Of a DNA stretch of 36,987 bases, positions 1 through 8,102 are shown piece by piece (positions within the stretch are counted from its first letter, which is position 1; the number at the start of each line of letters is the position of its first letter). The stretch spans positions 1 to 36,987 of the forward strand of contig CALLUO010000068.1 of NCBI GenBank assembly GCA_938010425.1, in the 5' to 3' direction. The DNA comes from an uncultured Elioraea sp. GTDB lineage: Bacteria > Pseudomonadota > Alphaproteobacteria > Acetobacterales > Acetobacteraceae. The position numbers were made by a program, and so were the translations under genes. The notes beneath the pieces are model-generated. The model saw nothing but the letters and a program-made list of their open reading frames with translations. It did no database searches and was not told the DNA's origin.

Positions 1-104
1 AGCCGTCGGCTCACCGTGCCGAGCAGACGCTTCTTCAGGCTACGCGCTTCGTAGTGATAGAGCGGGAACTCGATCCGCAACCCGCGCGCGACGATCCGGC
101 TCAC
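1..104 (-). CDS. Polysaccharide ABC exporter ATP-binding protein, 5' end only
   Basis: Only the first 34 codons lie in the window; the gene runs off the left edge. The GTG start at 104 follows the permease stop codon (119-121) by 14 bases, with a GAGGG motif overlapping that stop as a likely ribosome-binding site. The visible peptide reads VSRIVARGLRIEFPLYHYEA and continues RSLKKRLLG. This resembles the N-terminus of KpsT/Wzt-type ATPases that energise capsule or O-antigen export. The Walker motifs lie outside the window, so the call rests on this N-terminal pattern and on the adjacent ABC-2 permease. The two genes would be translated as one unit. Confidence 0.6.
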   Translation of the reverse strand, partial: MSRIVARGLRIEFPLYHYEARSLKKRLLGTVSRR

Positions 105-118
105 CTGGGCGATGTCCC

Positions 119-949
119 TCACACCCAGAAGGCGATGCGCCGGCGTAGCCGCATGAAGAGGAGGAAGCCGGCAGCGGCGGTGACAGCCGCGTGGCTGCAG
201 GCCACAGCCCAGAGAAGCGGCCCGGGGGCGGCACCGAGCAGCGGACCACGCACGATCTCCATCAGCGGATAGAACGGGTTGAGCAGCAGCCAGACGCGGC
301 CATTGCCGAGCTGGTCCGCCGTCCACAGGATCGGGGTGAGGAAGAAGGCAAGCTGCATCAGGCTCGCAACGATCGGCGGCAGATCGCGAAAGCGGGCCGA
401 GACCATGCCAAGGAACAATCCGGCGCCGAACAAAACGACGAGGACGACAGCGAGACCGAGCGGGAGCAGGACAAGGGCGGCACCGGGCCAAACACCGAAC
501 GCGACGAGGGCGACCAGGATCACCGGCACGGTCAGCGCCGCGTTGATCAGACTGCGGAAGAGGGTGCGCAGAACGTGCACCGTGTAGGCGAGCCGCATCT
601 GGCGGATGACGGACTCGGCCGAGGTGAAGGTCGCGCAGGAGTCAGTGAGCGACTGGCTCATCCATGTCCAGACGACCAGACCCACCGCGAGATGCGGCAC
701 GTAGCGACCGACCTCGAGGTTGAACAAAAGCGGATAGACAAGGCTGATCAGCGCGACAGTGACAGCGAGCGATAGCGTGACCCAGACCGGGCCGAGCACC
801 GAGCCGCGGAAGCGGTTGCGCAAATCGAGCAAGGCCAGCCGCGCCGCAAGCCGCCACTGTGCGACCCCACGGCGCAGATCGTCGAGCGCGCGTTCGAGAT
901 CGCGGCCATCGGCCGCGTCGTAGCTGTAGCGGGGGGTGGACGAGATCAA
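119..949 (-). CDS. ABC-2 type permease for polysaccharide/LPS export (Wzm/KpsM-like)
   Basis: Integral membrane permease of an ABC exporter for surface glycans, partnering the ATPase just downstream. The protein is 276 residues from the chosen ATG at 949 (MLISSTPRYSYDAADG); an in-frame start 18 codons upstream adds only an unlikely Pro/Ala-rich tail. After a soluble stretch of about 35 residues comes LALLDLRNRFRGSVLGPVWV, typical of the KpsM/Wzm entry helix. About six hydrophobic segments follow, with the family-like RFRDLPPIVASLMQLAFFLT and PILWTADQL motifs. The C-terminus is short and basic (RLRRRIAFWV). The glycan exported cannot be told from this pair alone. Confidence 0.85.
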   Translation of the reverse strand: MISSTPRYSYDAADGRDLERALDDLRRGVAQWRLAARLALLDLRNRFRGSVLGPVWVTLSLAVTVALISLVYPLLFNLEVGRYVPHLAVGLVVWTWMSQSLTDSCATFTSAESVIRQMRLAYTVHVLRTLFRSLINAALTVPVILVALVAFGVWPGAALVLLPLGLAVVLVVLFGAGLFLGMVSARFRDLPPIVASLMQLAFFLTPILWTADQLGNGRVWLLLNPFYPLMEIVRGPLLGAAPGPLLWAVACSHAAVTAAAGFLLFMRLRRRIAFWV

Positions 950-1046
950 CATCCCTCTTCCTGCAGCGCACGCCGCCGGCGCGCTTGGCAGGCTTAGGCG
1001 CACGATGCGGCCGAGACAAGCCCGCAGCTGCCGAGGAAGGGACCCC

Positions 1047-1436
1047 TCAGGCGAGGTCGATCGCGCAGGCCTTCAGGTCCTCCAACCGGCAGACGGCGAG
1101 CGTAGACTCATGGGTTGCGGCAAGCACCACGCGCGGGGCGCAGCCTGCTTCGAACGCCTCCTGCCAGCGGGCCGCGCAGAGGCACCAGCGGTCGCCGGAT
1201 TTCAGCCCCGGGAAGCCCCACTCGGGGCGGGGCGTGATGAGGTCGTTGCCCCGGCTGCGGGAAAAGGCGAGAAACTCGTCTGTCATTACCGCGCACACGG
1301 TGTGCAAGCCGACATCCCGCGCCTCCGTGTTGCAGAAGCCGTCGCGAAACCAGCCCGTGAGCGGGTCGTAGGAACAGGGCGCGAGCCTACCCCCCAACAC
1401 ATTCCGCGCCCCCTTTTCGCTGCCATCCCGCGGCAT
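1047..1436 (-). CDS. DUF2237 family protein
   Basis: A small soluble protein of 129 residues with the hallmark strings of the DUF2237 family: NVLGGRLAPCSYDPLTGWFR, DVGLHTVCAVMT, LAFSRSRGNDL and GDRWCLCAARWQEAF. It has several conserved cysteines (PCS, FCNT, TVCA, WCLC). The family's biochemical function is unknown to me. The ATG at 1436 is preceded by a strong AGGAGG about 7 bases upstream, which fixes the start. It stands alone: the exporter permease begins about 100 bp downstream on the same strand, and the MBL-fold gene diverges upstream. Confidence 0.85.
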   Translation of the reverse strand: MPRDGSEKGARNVLGGRLAPCSYDPLTGWFRDGFCNTEARDVGLHTVCAVMTDEFLAFSRSRGNDLITPRPEWGFPGLKSGDRWCLCAARWQEAFEAGCAPRVVLAATHESTLAVCRLEDLKACAIDLA

Positions 1437-1579
1437 TCCCCATCCTCCTCAGCGCGAAAGGTGGGGCGAAAGGCGCGGGCAGCCAAGCCCCGGCACTCAC
1501 GCCGCCGTGCGGAGCACGCCTCCGCTTCCTCTGCTACCCGTCTGCCGCGGACAGGCTCAGGAAGAGGAAAAGGGGAACG

Positions 1580-2545
1580 ATGTCGCTCGACCGCCGCGAC
1601 CTGCTGGTCGCCTCCACCGCCGCCCTCGCCGCCCCGGCCTTAGGCGCCACCGCAGCGCAGGCTTCCGCGCCAGCCGTGCCGTTCTCAGGCCGCCAAGCGC
1701 CGGGCTTTTACCGCCTCCGCCTCGGCGCGTTCGAGGTGACCATCATCAACGACGGCTACAATCGCCGCCCCAGTCCGGGCGAGGGGTTCGTGCGCAACGC
1801 TGATCGCACCGCGGTCGAGGCGGCTCTCGCCCGTGCCTTCCTGCCCCTCGGACATCTCGACATCAGCTTTAACCTCACCGTGGTGAACACCGGCCGAGAG
1901 ATGATCCTGTTCGATACCGGAACGGGCGGGCTGCTTGCCGCCACCGCTGGTACCATGTGGGACAATCTCGCTGCCGCCGGCCTCGCACCGGAGGCAGTGA
2001 CAAAGATCGTGTTCACCCATTTCCATGGCGACCACGTCTCCGGCCTGGTCACGCGCGAGGGCACGGCTCGGTTCCCGAACGCCGAACTGATCGTACCGGA
2101 GCCCGAATGGGCGTTTTGGATGGGCGATCGCGCCCCCGCGCAGCCGGCGGCGATGGCAAAAAGCCGCTTCGCCGCCTACCCCCCGGAGCGGATCCGCCGC
2201 GTCGCCTCCAACTCCGAAGTGCTTCCCGGCGTGCGCGGCGTGCCGACCCCCGGCCACACCCCGGGTCACACCTCCTGGCTCGTCACCTCGGCTGAGGCGT
2301 CGCTGCTCGTGCTTGGCGACGTCACCAACCACCCGGCGATTAATCTCAGGAACCCAGGCTGGCACATCGTGTTTGACATGGACCCTGTGGCCGCCGAGGC
2401 GACGCGGCGAGGACTGTTCGACCGCCTCGCCGCCGACCGTACCCTGATCGCAGGCTACCACTGGCCGTTCCCCAGCCTTGGTTACGTGCGCAAGGAAGGC
2501 GAGGGCTACGAGATGGTGCCCCGAGAGTGGTCGCCTTCTGTCTGA
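1580..2545 (+). CDS. MBL-fold metallo-hydrolase with Tat-type signal peptide
   Basis: A 321-residue metallo-beta-lactamase-fold hydrolase. The N-terminus MSLDRRDLLVASTAALAAPA has a twin-arginine pair and a hydrophobic stretch ending near an Ala-rich cleavage region (about residue 28), so export by Tat is likely. The metal-binding motif THFHGDH is at residues 146-152 (His147, His149, Asp151, His152). Later ligand candidates are GHTPGHTSW (about 226-233), LGDVTNH and GYHWPF near the C-terminus. The layout resembles the lactonase/alkyl-sulfatase-like MBL group with a periplasmic location, but the substrate is unknown. The ATG has AAAAGGGGAA just upstream. It is monocistronic, with the tRNA gene facing it downstream. 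Confidence 0.85.
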   Translation: MSLDRRDLLVASTAALAAPALGATAAQASAPAVPFSGRQAPGFYRLRLGAFEVTIINDGYNRRPSPGEGFVRNADRTAVEAALARAFLPLGHLDISFNLTVVNTGREMILFDTGTGGLLAATAGTMWDNLAAAGLAPEAVTKIVFTHFHGDHVSGLVTREGTARFPNAELIVPEPEWAFWMGDRAPAQPAAMAKSRFAAYPPERIRRVASNSEVLPGVRGVPTPGHTPGHTSWLVTSAEASLLVLGDVTNHPAINLRNPGWHIVFDMDPVAAEATRRGLFDRLAADRTLIAGYHWPFPSLGYVRKEGEGYEMVPREWSPSV

Positions 2546-2557
2546 GCTCAGCAGGGC

Positions 2558-2645
2558 TGGTGCGGGCGGTGGGACTCGAACCCACAGCTCCCCGCAGGGA
2601 CGCGGATTTTAAGTCCGCTGCGTCTGCCAGTTCCGCCACGCCCGC
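2558..2645 (-). tRNA. tRNA-Leu (anticodon UAA), CCA encoded
   Basis: Read on the minus strand, the 5' acceptor strand GCGGGCG (2645-2639) pairs with CGCCCGC (2568-2562), followed by discriminator A and an encoded CCA (2560-2558). The anticodon stem-loop contains ACTTAAAAT, so the anticodon is TAA, reading UUA/UUG leucine codons. The T arm carries GGTTCGAGTCC. A long variable arm of class II type (CGTCCCTGCGGGGAGCTG) confirms Leu rather than a class I tRNA. Total length is 88 nt. It lies between the convergent MBL-fold gene and the divergent dapB. Confidence 0.95.
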
Positions 2646-2754
2646 GTACTGAGCCAACGGATAGCATCGGCTGGGGCCGTGCGCACCTGCCCCGCTTGAC
2701 CCTGTTCGCAGCCCGCCCGAGGGTCGTGGAGGCGTGTCGGAGGGGGTGAGGGAG

Positions 2755-3555
2755 ATGCGAGTCGGGGTGGCGGCTGCGCGCGGCCGGATGGGCCGGCTGG
2801 TCGTGCGGGCGGTGGTCGAGCATCCTGAAGCCGTTTTGGCCGCGGGCAGCGTGCGGGCGGGAAGTGCAGCCGTCGGGGCGGATCTCGGCACGCTCGCCGG
2901 GGTCGGGCCGATCGGGCTCGCGGCAACCGACGACCCCGCCGACCTGTTCGCCGCCGCCGAGGTGGTCATCGATTTCAGCCACCCCGAGGCTCTGGCGCGC
3001 CACCTGGCGGAAGCCGTGGCGCAACGCAAGCGGCTGGTCATTGGCACCACGGGCCTTGCTCCCGACCAGGAGCGGGCGATTGCCGAGGCGGCGCGAACCG
3101 TACCGATCGTCTTCGCCGCCAACTTCTCGATGGGCGTTACGCTGCTTGCAGCCCTGGTGCGCCGCGCGGCCGCCGCCTTGGGGCCGGAGTTCGACATCGA
3201 GATCCTCGAGATGCATCACCGCCAGAAAATCGACGCTCCTTCGGGAACTGCGGTCGCACTCGGCCGGGCGGCGGCCTCGGGCCGTGGCGTCGCGCTCGAG
3301 GAGACCATGGAGGTGGCCCGCCATGGGCATGTCGGGCAGAGGCGCGATGGCGCCATCGGCTTCGCAGTGCTGCGCGGCGGCCAGGTGGTGGGGGAACATA
3401 CGGTGCTGTTTGCCGGCGCCTCCGAACACGTCGTGCTCGGCCATCGCAGCTTCGACCGCCGCATCTATGCCGAAGGGGCGCTGCGCGCCGCACTGTGGCT
3501 CGCGGACAAACCACCCGGGCTTTACGGAATGGAGGAGGTGCTCGGCCTCGCATGA
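2755..3555 (+). CDS. dapB: 4-hydroxy-tetrahydrodipicolinate reductase
   Basis: NAD(P)H-dependent reductase of the diaminopimelate/lysine pathway. From the ATG at 2755 it is 266 residues, the usual size. The start begins the Rossmann strand directly (MRVGVAAARGRMGRLVVRAV); an in-frame GTG at 2734 would add seven residues (MSEGVRE) and cannot be excluded, because purine-rich sequence lies before both. Diagnostic motifs are GRMG of the nucleotide-binding loop, VIGTTGL, ANFSMGVTLLAALV and the active-site string EMHHRQKIDAPSGTA. The stop overlaps the start of the next gene as ATGA (3552-3555), implying translational coupling. It probably shares a transcript with the DUF7002-like gene, and possibly with metK and trmB. 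Confidence 0.95.
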   Translation: MRVGVAAARGRMGRLVVRAVVEHPEAVLAAGSVRAGSAAVGADLGTLAGVGPIGLAATDDPADLFAAAEVVIDFSHPEALARHLAEAVAQRKRLVIGTTGLAPDQERAIAEAARTVPIVFAANFSMGVTLLAALVRRAAAALGPEFDIEILEMHHRQKIDAPSGTAVALGRAAASGRGVALEETMEVARHGHVGQRRDGAIGFAVLRGGQVVGEHTVLFAGASEHVVLGHRSFDRRIYAEGALRAALWLADKPPGLYGMEEVLGLA

Positions 3556-4145
3556 GCGAGGACTTCGCCGCCCGTTTCCCAATCCTTTTCCACACCACCC
3601 CTGCTGCGGCGTTGCCCTCGATCCTCCGCCACGGGCTGGTTTCGGCCGAAACCCTGTGCCGGCTGTTCGGCTTGGCAGAGGCCGACCAACACGCGGTGCT
3701 GCGGAAAAACCGCGCCACTTGGATCGAACTCTACCACCCTCAGCACGGGCGTGCCTGGCTTCGCCGCCAGCTCATGCCTGATCGTGGCCTCACACCGCGG
3801 CTTGGGCCGGGGCTTACGCCGGAATTGTGGCGGGCCTTTATCAACCGCCTTGTATTCTTCTGGGTTTCCCGTCGCGATGCCGATCGGCTCGCCGCCGCCG
3901 ACCCTGACCTGCCCCAAATCGTGCTCCGCCTCGACACCGCCGTGCTGATCGAGGCTGGGCTCGCCCTCACCGCCGCCCCGGTGAACGGTGGCGCGATCGA
4001 CCGCCGGCCGGCCGGCAGCGGCCTCCGTCGCGGCCTTGACCTCTACACGCCGATCGCCCAGCTTCCGCCACGCGCCCGCGTGCGCGAGGTCGCCCTGCCC
4101 GGCACTATTCCGCCCGCAATCCTCTCCCGCGCTCTGCTCCCTTGA
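3552..4145 (+). CDS. DUF7002-like protein
   Basis: A 197-residue soluble protein whose ATG overlaps the dapB stop by the ATGA arrangement. The N-terminus FPILFHTTPAAALPSILRHG is followed by LVSAETLCRLFGLAE. A central block (WIELYHPQHGRAWLRRQLMP) precedes LTPELWRAFINRLVFFWVSR, and the C-terminal part has LRLDTAVLIEAGLALTAAPV. From memory this order matches the DUF7002 family. The opening HTT...LPSILRHGL resembles the first helix of ADP-ribosyltransferase-like folds such as DarT/DUF4433 and KptA, but I see no firm catalytic triad, so no activity is assigned. Its coupling to dapB is the only contextual clue. Confidence 0.65.
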   Translation: MSEDFAARFPILFHTTPAAALPSILRHGLVSAETLCRLFGLAEADQHAVLRKNRATWIELYHPQHGRAWLRRQLMPDRGLTPRLGPGLTPELWRAFINRLVFFWVSRRDADRLAAADPDLPQIVLRLDTAVLIEAGLALTAAPVNGGAIDRRPAGSGLRRGLDLYTPIAQLPPRARVREVALPGTIPPAILSRALLP

Positions 4146-4220
4146 CCGCGCGCGGCTTTGCTGCGATTGCCCCTCGGCCGCCATTCTGCGCCACCCCCCC
4201 CAACGAGGACACCCCGAGAG

Positions 4221-5408
4221 ATGCGTGCGAAGGGCGAATATCTGTTCACGTCCGAATCGGTCTCCGAAGGCCACCCCGACAAGGTCGCCGACCGCATCTC
4301 CGACACGGTGGTCGACGCTTATCTCGCCGCCGACCCATACGCGCGTGTCGCCTGCGAAACGCTCGTCACCACCAACCGAATCGTTATCGCAGGCGAGGTG
4401 CGTGGGCCCGAAGCCATCACTCACGAATACCTTATGCACCTCGCGCGCCTCGCCGTGCACGACATCGGCTACGACCAGCCCGGATTCTCCTGGCGCAAGG
4501 CGGAAATTACCTGCCATCTGCACGCCCAGTCGGCCGACATCGCGCAAGGTGTAGACGCGGCCGGCAACAAGGACGAAGGTGCGGGGGACCAGGGCATTAT
4601 GTTTGGCTATGCCTGCACGGAAACGGACGTGCTGATGCCCGCCCCGATCTATTATGCGCACCTGATCCTACGCCGCATCAGCGAACTTCGCCGCAACCGC
4701 GACCCCCTCGTCGCCGGCCTGCTGCCGGACGCGAAGAGCCAGGTTACGCTTCTTTACGTCGACGGAACTCCGGTGAAGGCAACCTCCATCGTCGTCTCCA
4801 CCCAGCACGAAGAGGGGCTCGATCAGGCCGAGATCAAGCGCATGCTGTGGCCGATCGTCGAATCCTCTTTGCCGAAAGGCTGGATGTGCCCTGAAGCCGA
4901 GTTCTACGTGAACCCGACCGGCAAGTTCGTCATCGGCGGGCCGGACGGCGACACCGGGCTGACGGGACGGAAGATCATCGTCGATACCTATGGCGGGGCG
5001 TGCCCGCACGGCGGCGGCGCCTTCTCCGGAAAGGATCCGACCAAGGTCGACCGATCGGCCGCCTATATGGCGCGCTACCTCGCAAAGAACGTGGTCGCGG
5101 CAGGGCTTGCCGAACGCTGCACCATCCAGCTCGCCTACGCGATCGGCGTCTCCAAGCCGCTTTCTCTCTATGTCGACCTGCACGGTACAGGGCGCGACGT
5201 GAACGAGGAGGCTCTCTCAGCCCTGTTCCAACGGAACGTCGATCTTTCCCCGCGCGGCATCCGCGAACATCTTCAGCTCAATCGGGCAATTTACGTGCCG
5301 ACTTCGGCCTACGGCCATTTCGGCCGCACACCAGACGAGGAGAAGGGCACCTTCACCTGGGAGAGGACAGACCTCGTGCCAATGCTGAAACAGGCCTTCG
5401 GCCACTAA
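4221..5408 (+). CDS. metK: S-adenosylmethionine synthase
   Basis: Makes S-adenosylmethionine from methionine and ATP in the cytosol. The protein is 395 residues from the ATG at 4221 ([20 protein letters not shown]), the normal family length. The signature hexapeptide region [12 protein letters not shown] and the second signature [20 protein letters not shown] are present, as is GHPDKV near the N-terminus. Upstream codons in the same frame are low-complexity and are not included. The 75-bp gap after the DUF7002-like gene shows no recognisable SAM riboswitch. trmB begins three bases after the stop, so metK and trmB look co-transcribed. Confidence 0.97.
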   Translation: MRAKGEYLFTSESVSEGHPDKVADRISDTVVDAYLAADPYARVACETLVTTNRIVIAGEVRGPEAITHEYLMHLARLAVHDIGYDQPGFSWRKAEITCHLHAQSADIAQGVDAAGNKDEGAGDQGIMFGYACTETDVLMPAPIYYAHLILRRISELRRNRDPLVAGLLPDAKSQVTLLYVDGTPVKATSIVVSTQHEEGLDQAEIKRMLWPIVESSLPKGWMCPEAEFYVNPTGKFVIGGPDGDTGLTGRKIIVDTYGGACPHGGGAFSGKDPTKVDRSAAYMARYLAKNVVAAGLAERCTIQLAYAIGVSKPLSLYVDLHGTGRDVNEEALSALFQRNVDLSPRGIREHLQLNRAIYVPTSAYGHFGRTPDEEKGTFTWERTDLVPMLKQAFGH

Positions 5409-5411
5409 AAG

Positions 5412-6140
5412 GTGCCCGCAGCCGACCTCGCCCCCCCACGGTCGAGGAAACTCGACCGCGCCCCTGTCGAGCGGCTTTACGGGCGCAGACGTGGCCATGC
5501 GCTGCGGCCGCGGCAGCAGCGCCTCCTCGCTCTCACCCTGCCGCGCGCACGCCTCTCAGAGAACGCCGCCCAGAACCCCCGCGCGGCATTTGGCATTCCC
5601 GTGCGCGAGGTTTGGCTCGAGGTCGGCTTCGGGGCGGGCGAACACACGGCCGAGCTTCTCTCCCGTCACCCGGACGTGGGCATCATCGCCTCTGAGGTGT
5701 TCGAAAACGGACTTGTCTCGTTCCTCGCCCGCTACGTTCCTGAGGGCGAGGAGGAGACCGCCCCCCTGCCAGCAAACCTCCTGCTGTGGCCCGATGACGC
5801 ACGCGCCCTGCTGCGCCTTTTGCCCGAGGCGTCGATCAGCCGGCTGTTCCTGCTCTTCCCCGACCCCTGGCCGAAGGCCCGGCACGCACGGCGGCGCTTC
5901 GTCCACCCCGCCCTCCTGCCGCTGATCGCGCGCGTGATCGTGCCGGGTGGGGAATGGCGCATCGCCTCGGATGATCCGACCTACCAGGCCTGGGTGGAGG
6001 AGACCTTGGCCGGACAGGACCGGTTTGACATCGTTTCGGTCTCTACGACCCGCCCCGAAGCCTGGCCCGGCACGCGCTACGAAGCGAAGGCCCTGCGCGA
6101 GGGGCGAACGCCCCGCTACTGGACTCTTCGCCGCAGCTGA
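5412..6140 (+). CDS. trmB: tRNA (guanine-N7-)-methyltransferase TrmB
   Basis: Class I methyltransferase forming m7G46 in tRNA, using the SAM made by the gene just upstream. It is 242 residues from a GTG at 5412, three bases after the metK stop. Motifs are RLYGRRRGHALRPRQQRLL near the N-terminus, the SAM-binding loop WLEVGFGAGEHTAELL, and LLFPDPWPKARHARRRFVHP, the family's DPWPK signature. The C-terminus has TRYEAKALREGRTPRYW. The metK-trmB pairing couples donor synthesis with a donor-using tRNA modifier. The GTG sits so close to the metK stop that reinitiation rather than an independent ribosome-binding site is likely. Confidence 0.95.
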   Translation: MPAADLAPPRSRKLDRAPVERLYGRRRGHALRPRQQRLLALTLPRARLSENAAQNPRAAFGIPVREVWLEVGFGAGEHTAELLSRHPDVGIIASEVFENGLVSFLARYVPEGEEETAPLPANLLLWPDDARALLRLLPEASISRLFLLFPDPWPKARHARRRFVHPALLPLIARVIVPGGEWRIASDDPTYQAWVEETLAGQDRFDIVSVSTTRPEAWPGTRYEAKALREGRTPRYWTLRRS

Positions 6141-6187
6141 GCCGTTTCTCTCTCGACACGGCCCCGAGCCTCGAGCAGGGTCGGATC

Positions 6188-6782
6188 ATGGAAGGGGAGC
6201 GAGCCGTCGCAGGGGCGTCCAATCAGGCCGAAGCGCATGCCAGGCTTGATTCCCTGCTCGAGACCGAGGTTGCGCCGCAGTTCAACGAACTGGCCAGAAG
6301 GCACAGCCGGTTCCGCCCGCTCACCACCGGCGCTCTGGCTACCCCCTGCTGCGCGCGGCCCTTACCTGGCTCGCCTGGGACAGCGAAGATCTCGAAGCCC
6401 TCCTCGTCGCCACGGTCGGGCCGGGTGCTGCGGTTCACTTGTCGCGATCCTTCCGCGACCGGCTGCGCGATACGGTCATGCCCCGCCTTTGCCGGGCGAT
6501 CGGCACCATCCGCCATCAGGTCGGACAGGGTAGCGGCATCGATCGCCTGCCCCGCCTCGCCATGGTCGCTCCGTTCCATGCGCAGGAAATCGACGATGTG
6601 TTCGAGGGTTTGGGTACGCTGGCATCCGGTACTGCGAGGCTGAGATCGCGTTGCGCCGCATCACCCTCCGCCGACGCGGCAACAGCACCGAGCGCAACAG
6701 GCTGTCGGTGTTTTGCGGCCTGCTGTTCGCCATCGCCTCCCCGCACCCGATCGCCGTACCCATCCTGATGCGGGGGGCCTGA
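6188..6782 (+). pseudogene. Possible decayed ORF spread over three frames
   Basis: About 1.05 kb (6141-7186) between the convergent trmB and fabI lacks an intact gene. Within it, coding-like sequence (GC-rich third positions, protein-like composition) moves between frames. Frame A (from 6188) gives LLETEVAPQFNELARRHSRF. Frame B (about 6340-6600) gives GYPLLRAALTWLAWDSEDLE, then LSRSFRDRLRDTVMPRLCRA. Frame C (about 6600-6782) gives GFGYAGIRYCEAEIALRRIT and a hydrophobic tail ending PILMRGA before a TGA at 6780. This reads like one gene with at least two frameshifts. I do not recognise the family. Chance long open frames are common at this GC content, so confidence is low. Confidence 0.3.
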
Positions 6783-7180
6783 CTGGTTTTTCCTAACATC
6801 GTGGCGGAACACCAATCCCCGGCATGCCGGTCCCGTTCGGGTCACGGTGCCTGACCGCGCCTTCGCCCGCCGCCTAAGCCTCGGGACGACCGATGCGCAA
6901 GCCGCGCTGGCAATCGTCACTTGGGACTTCGCCGCGCTGAGGGTGTCGCTGTTGCGTGCGGCTGGGTACAGGGGACACGACGCCGGCTCCGACCGCGACC
7001 AGTCGCTTGTTCTGTTGCCAGTCTGCGCAATCAGTTGGGCGTGGGGGGGCTTATTGCGGAGTTTGCGCCGTCTCCCTCGCGACGCCTATCGTTTGCTCGA
7101 CCAAGTGCTCGTCGTGCATCGGTTGATCGACAGCCTGTGCGGCGCGCCGGCGTGAGGCTCAGCCGCGCCTTTCCGGGCGG
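6783..7180. other. Non-coding or unrecognised stretch before the fabI end
   Basis: No ORF here has a recognisable motif or a convincing start. One open frame covers 6847-7155 on the plus strand, but its translation resembles no family I know and it has no clear ribosome-binding site. I see no transposase motif, terminal inverted repeats or tRNA. The stretch may be the far end of the same decayed locus as 6188-6782. Confidence 0.4.
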
Positions 7181-7999
7181 TCAAGCGACGTGGTGCAGGC
7201 CGCCGTCGACGTAGATCGTGTCCCCTGTCATGCCGGAAGCCGCGGGGCTAACCAAGAAGGCGACAACGCGCCCCACCTCGGCGATGTCGACCAGCCGCCC
7301 AGCTGGAGCCCGAGCTTGCGCCATGGCGATCAGCTCGTCGAAATGCGCGATGCCCGAGGCCGCACGGGTCTTTAGCGGGCCGGGCGAGACGGCATAGACG
7401 CGGATTTTACGGGGACCCAGTTCCGCCGCCGCGTAGCGCACCGCAGCCTCCAGCGCCGCCTTTACCGGGCCCATCACGTTGTAGTTGTTCACCACTTTAT
7501 CGGCGCCATAATAGCTCATGGTCACCAGCGCTCCGCCCTCGGTCATCAGCGGCTCGGCCAAGTGCGCCATGCGCAGGAAGCTCCAGCACGAGACCTCCAT
7601 GGCCTGCAGGAAGCCCGCCAGCGAACAGTCGATCACTCGCCCGTGCAGGTCCTCCTTCGGGCAGTAGGCGATGGAGTGGATGACGAAGTCGAGCCTGCCC
7701 CAAACCTCGCGAATCCGGGCGAACACCGCCTCGAGCTGGCCCTCGACTTGAACGTCGAGCGGCATCATCAGTTCGGCTTGCAGCGCCTCGGCGAGCGGGC
7801 GAACGAATTGCTCTGCCTTCTCGTTCAGCCAGGTGACGGCGAGGTCGGCCCCAAAGGCGCGCAGCTTCGCGGCACAGCCATAGGCGATGGAGTGTTCGTT
7901 GGCGATGCCGACGACGAGGCCGCGCTTGCCCTTCATCATGTCGCCGATGCGCGCATCGGGGTCCCAGATCTTGGGCAAAGGGTCGATCGCGAGTGTCAT
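7181..7999 (-). CDS. fabI: Enoyl-[acyl-carrier-protein] reductase (NADH), FabI type
   Basis: Last reductive step of type II fatty-acid elongation. The protein is 272 residues from the ATG at 7999, preceded by GGAGGT eight bases upstream, which decides the start against an in-frame start 30 codons earlier. It is an SDR-fold enzyme: GKRGLVVGIANEHSIAYG is the FabI nucleotide-binding motif, and VIHSIAYCPKEDL and TMSYYGADKVVNNYNVMGPV are strongly FabI-like. The catalytic Tyr-x6-Lys is visible as YNVMGPVK. The C-terminal TGDTIYVDGGLHHVA is typical. It lies 103 bp downstream of cysK on the same strand and may be read from the same transcript. Confidence 0.95.
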   Translation of the reverse strand: MTLAIDPLPKIWDPDARIGDMMKGKRGLVVGIANEHSIAYGCAAKLRAFGADLAVTWLNEKAEQFVRPLAEALQAELMMPLDVQVEGQLEAVFARIREVWGRLDFVIHSIAYCPKEDLHGRVIDCSLAGFLQAMEVSCWSFLRMAHLAEPLMTEGGALVTMSYYGADKVVNNYNVMGPVKAALEAAVRYAAAELGPRKIRVYAVSPGPLKTRAASGIAHFDELIAMAQARAPAGRLVDIAEVGRVVAFLVSPAASGMTGDTIYVDGGLHHVA

Positions 8000-8102
8000 T
8001 GGGCGCACCTCCGGCACCGCCACAGGATGAGCGGGAGGGTAAGGGTGAAGTCGTGGCGAAATCCATCCCGCGCCGACAGCGAGGGGCATTGACGCGGAAA
8101 TT

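Noticed and set aside
2734-2754. GTG at 2734 as the dapB start
   Set aside because: Possible, but the ATG at 2755 begins the nucleotide-binding strand as in family members and has purine-rich sequence upstream, so it is preferred.
4146-4220. SAM riboswitch in front of metK
   Set aside because: The 75-bp gap is too short for most classes, and no SAM-II or SAH core could be recognised.
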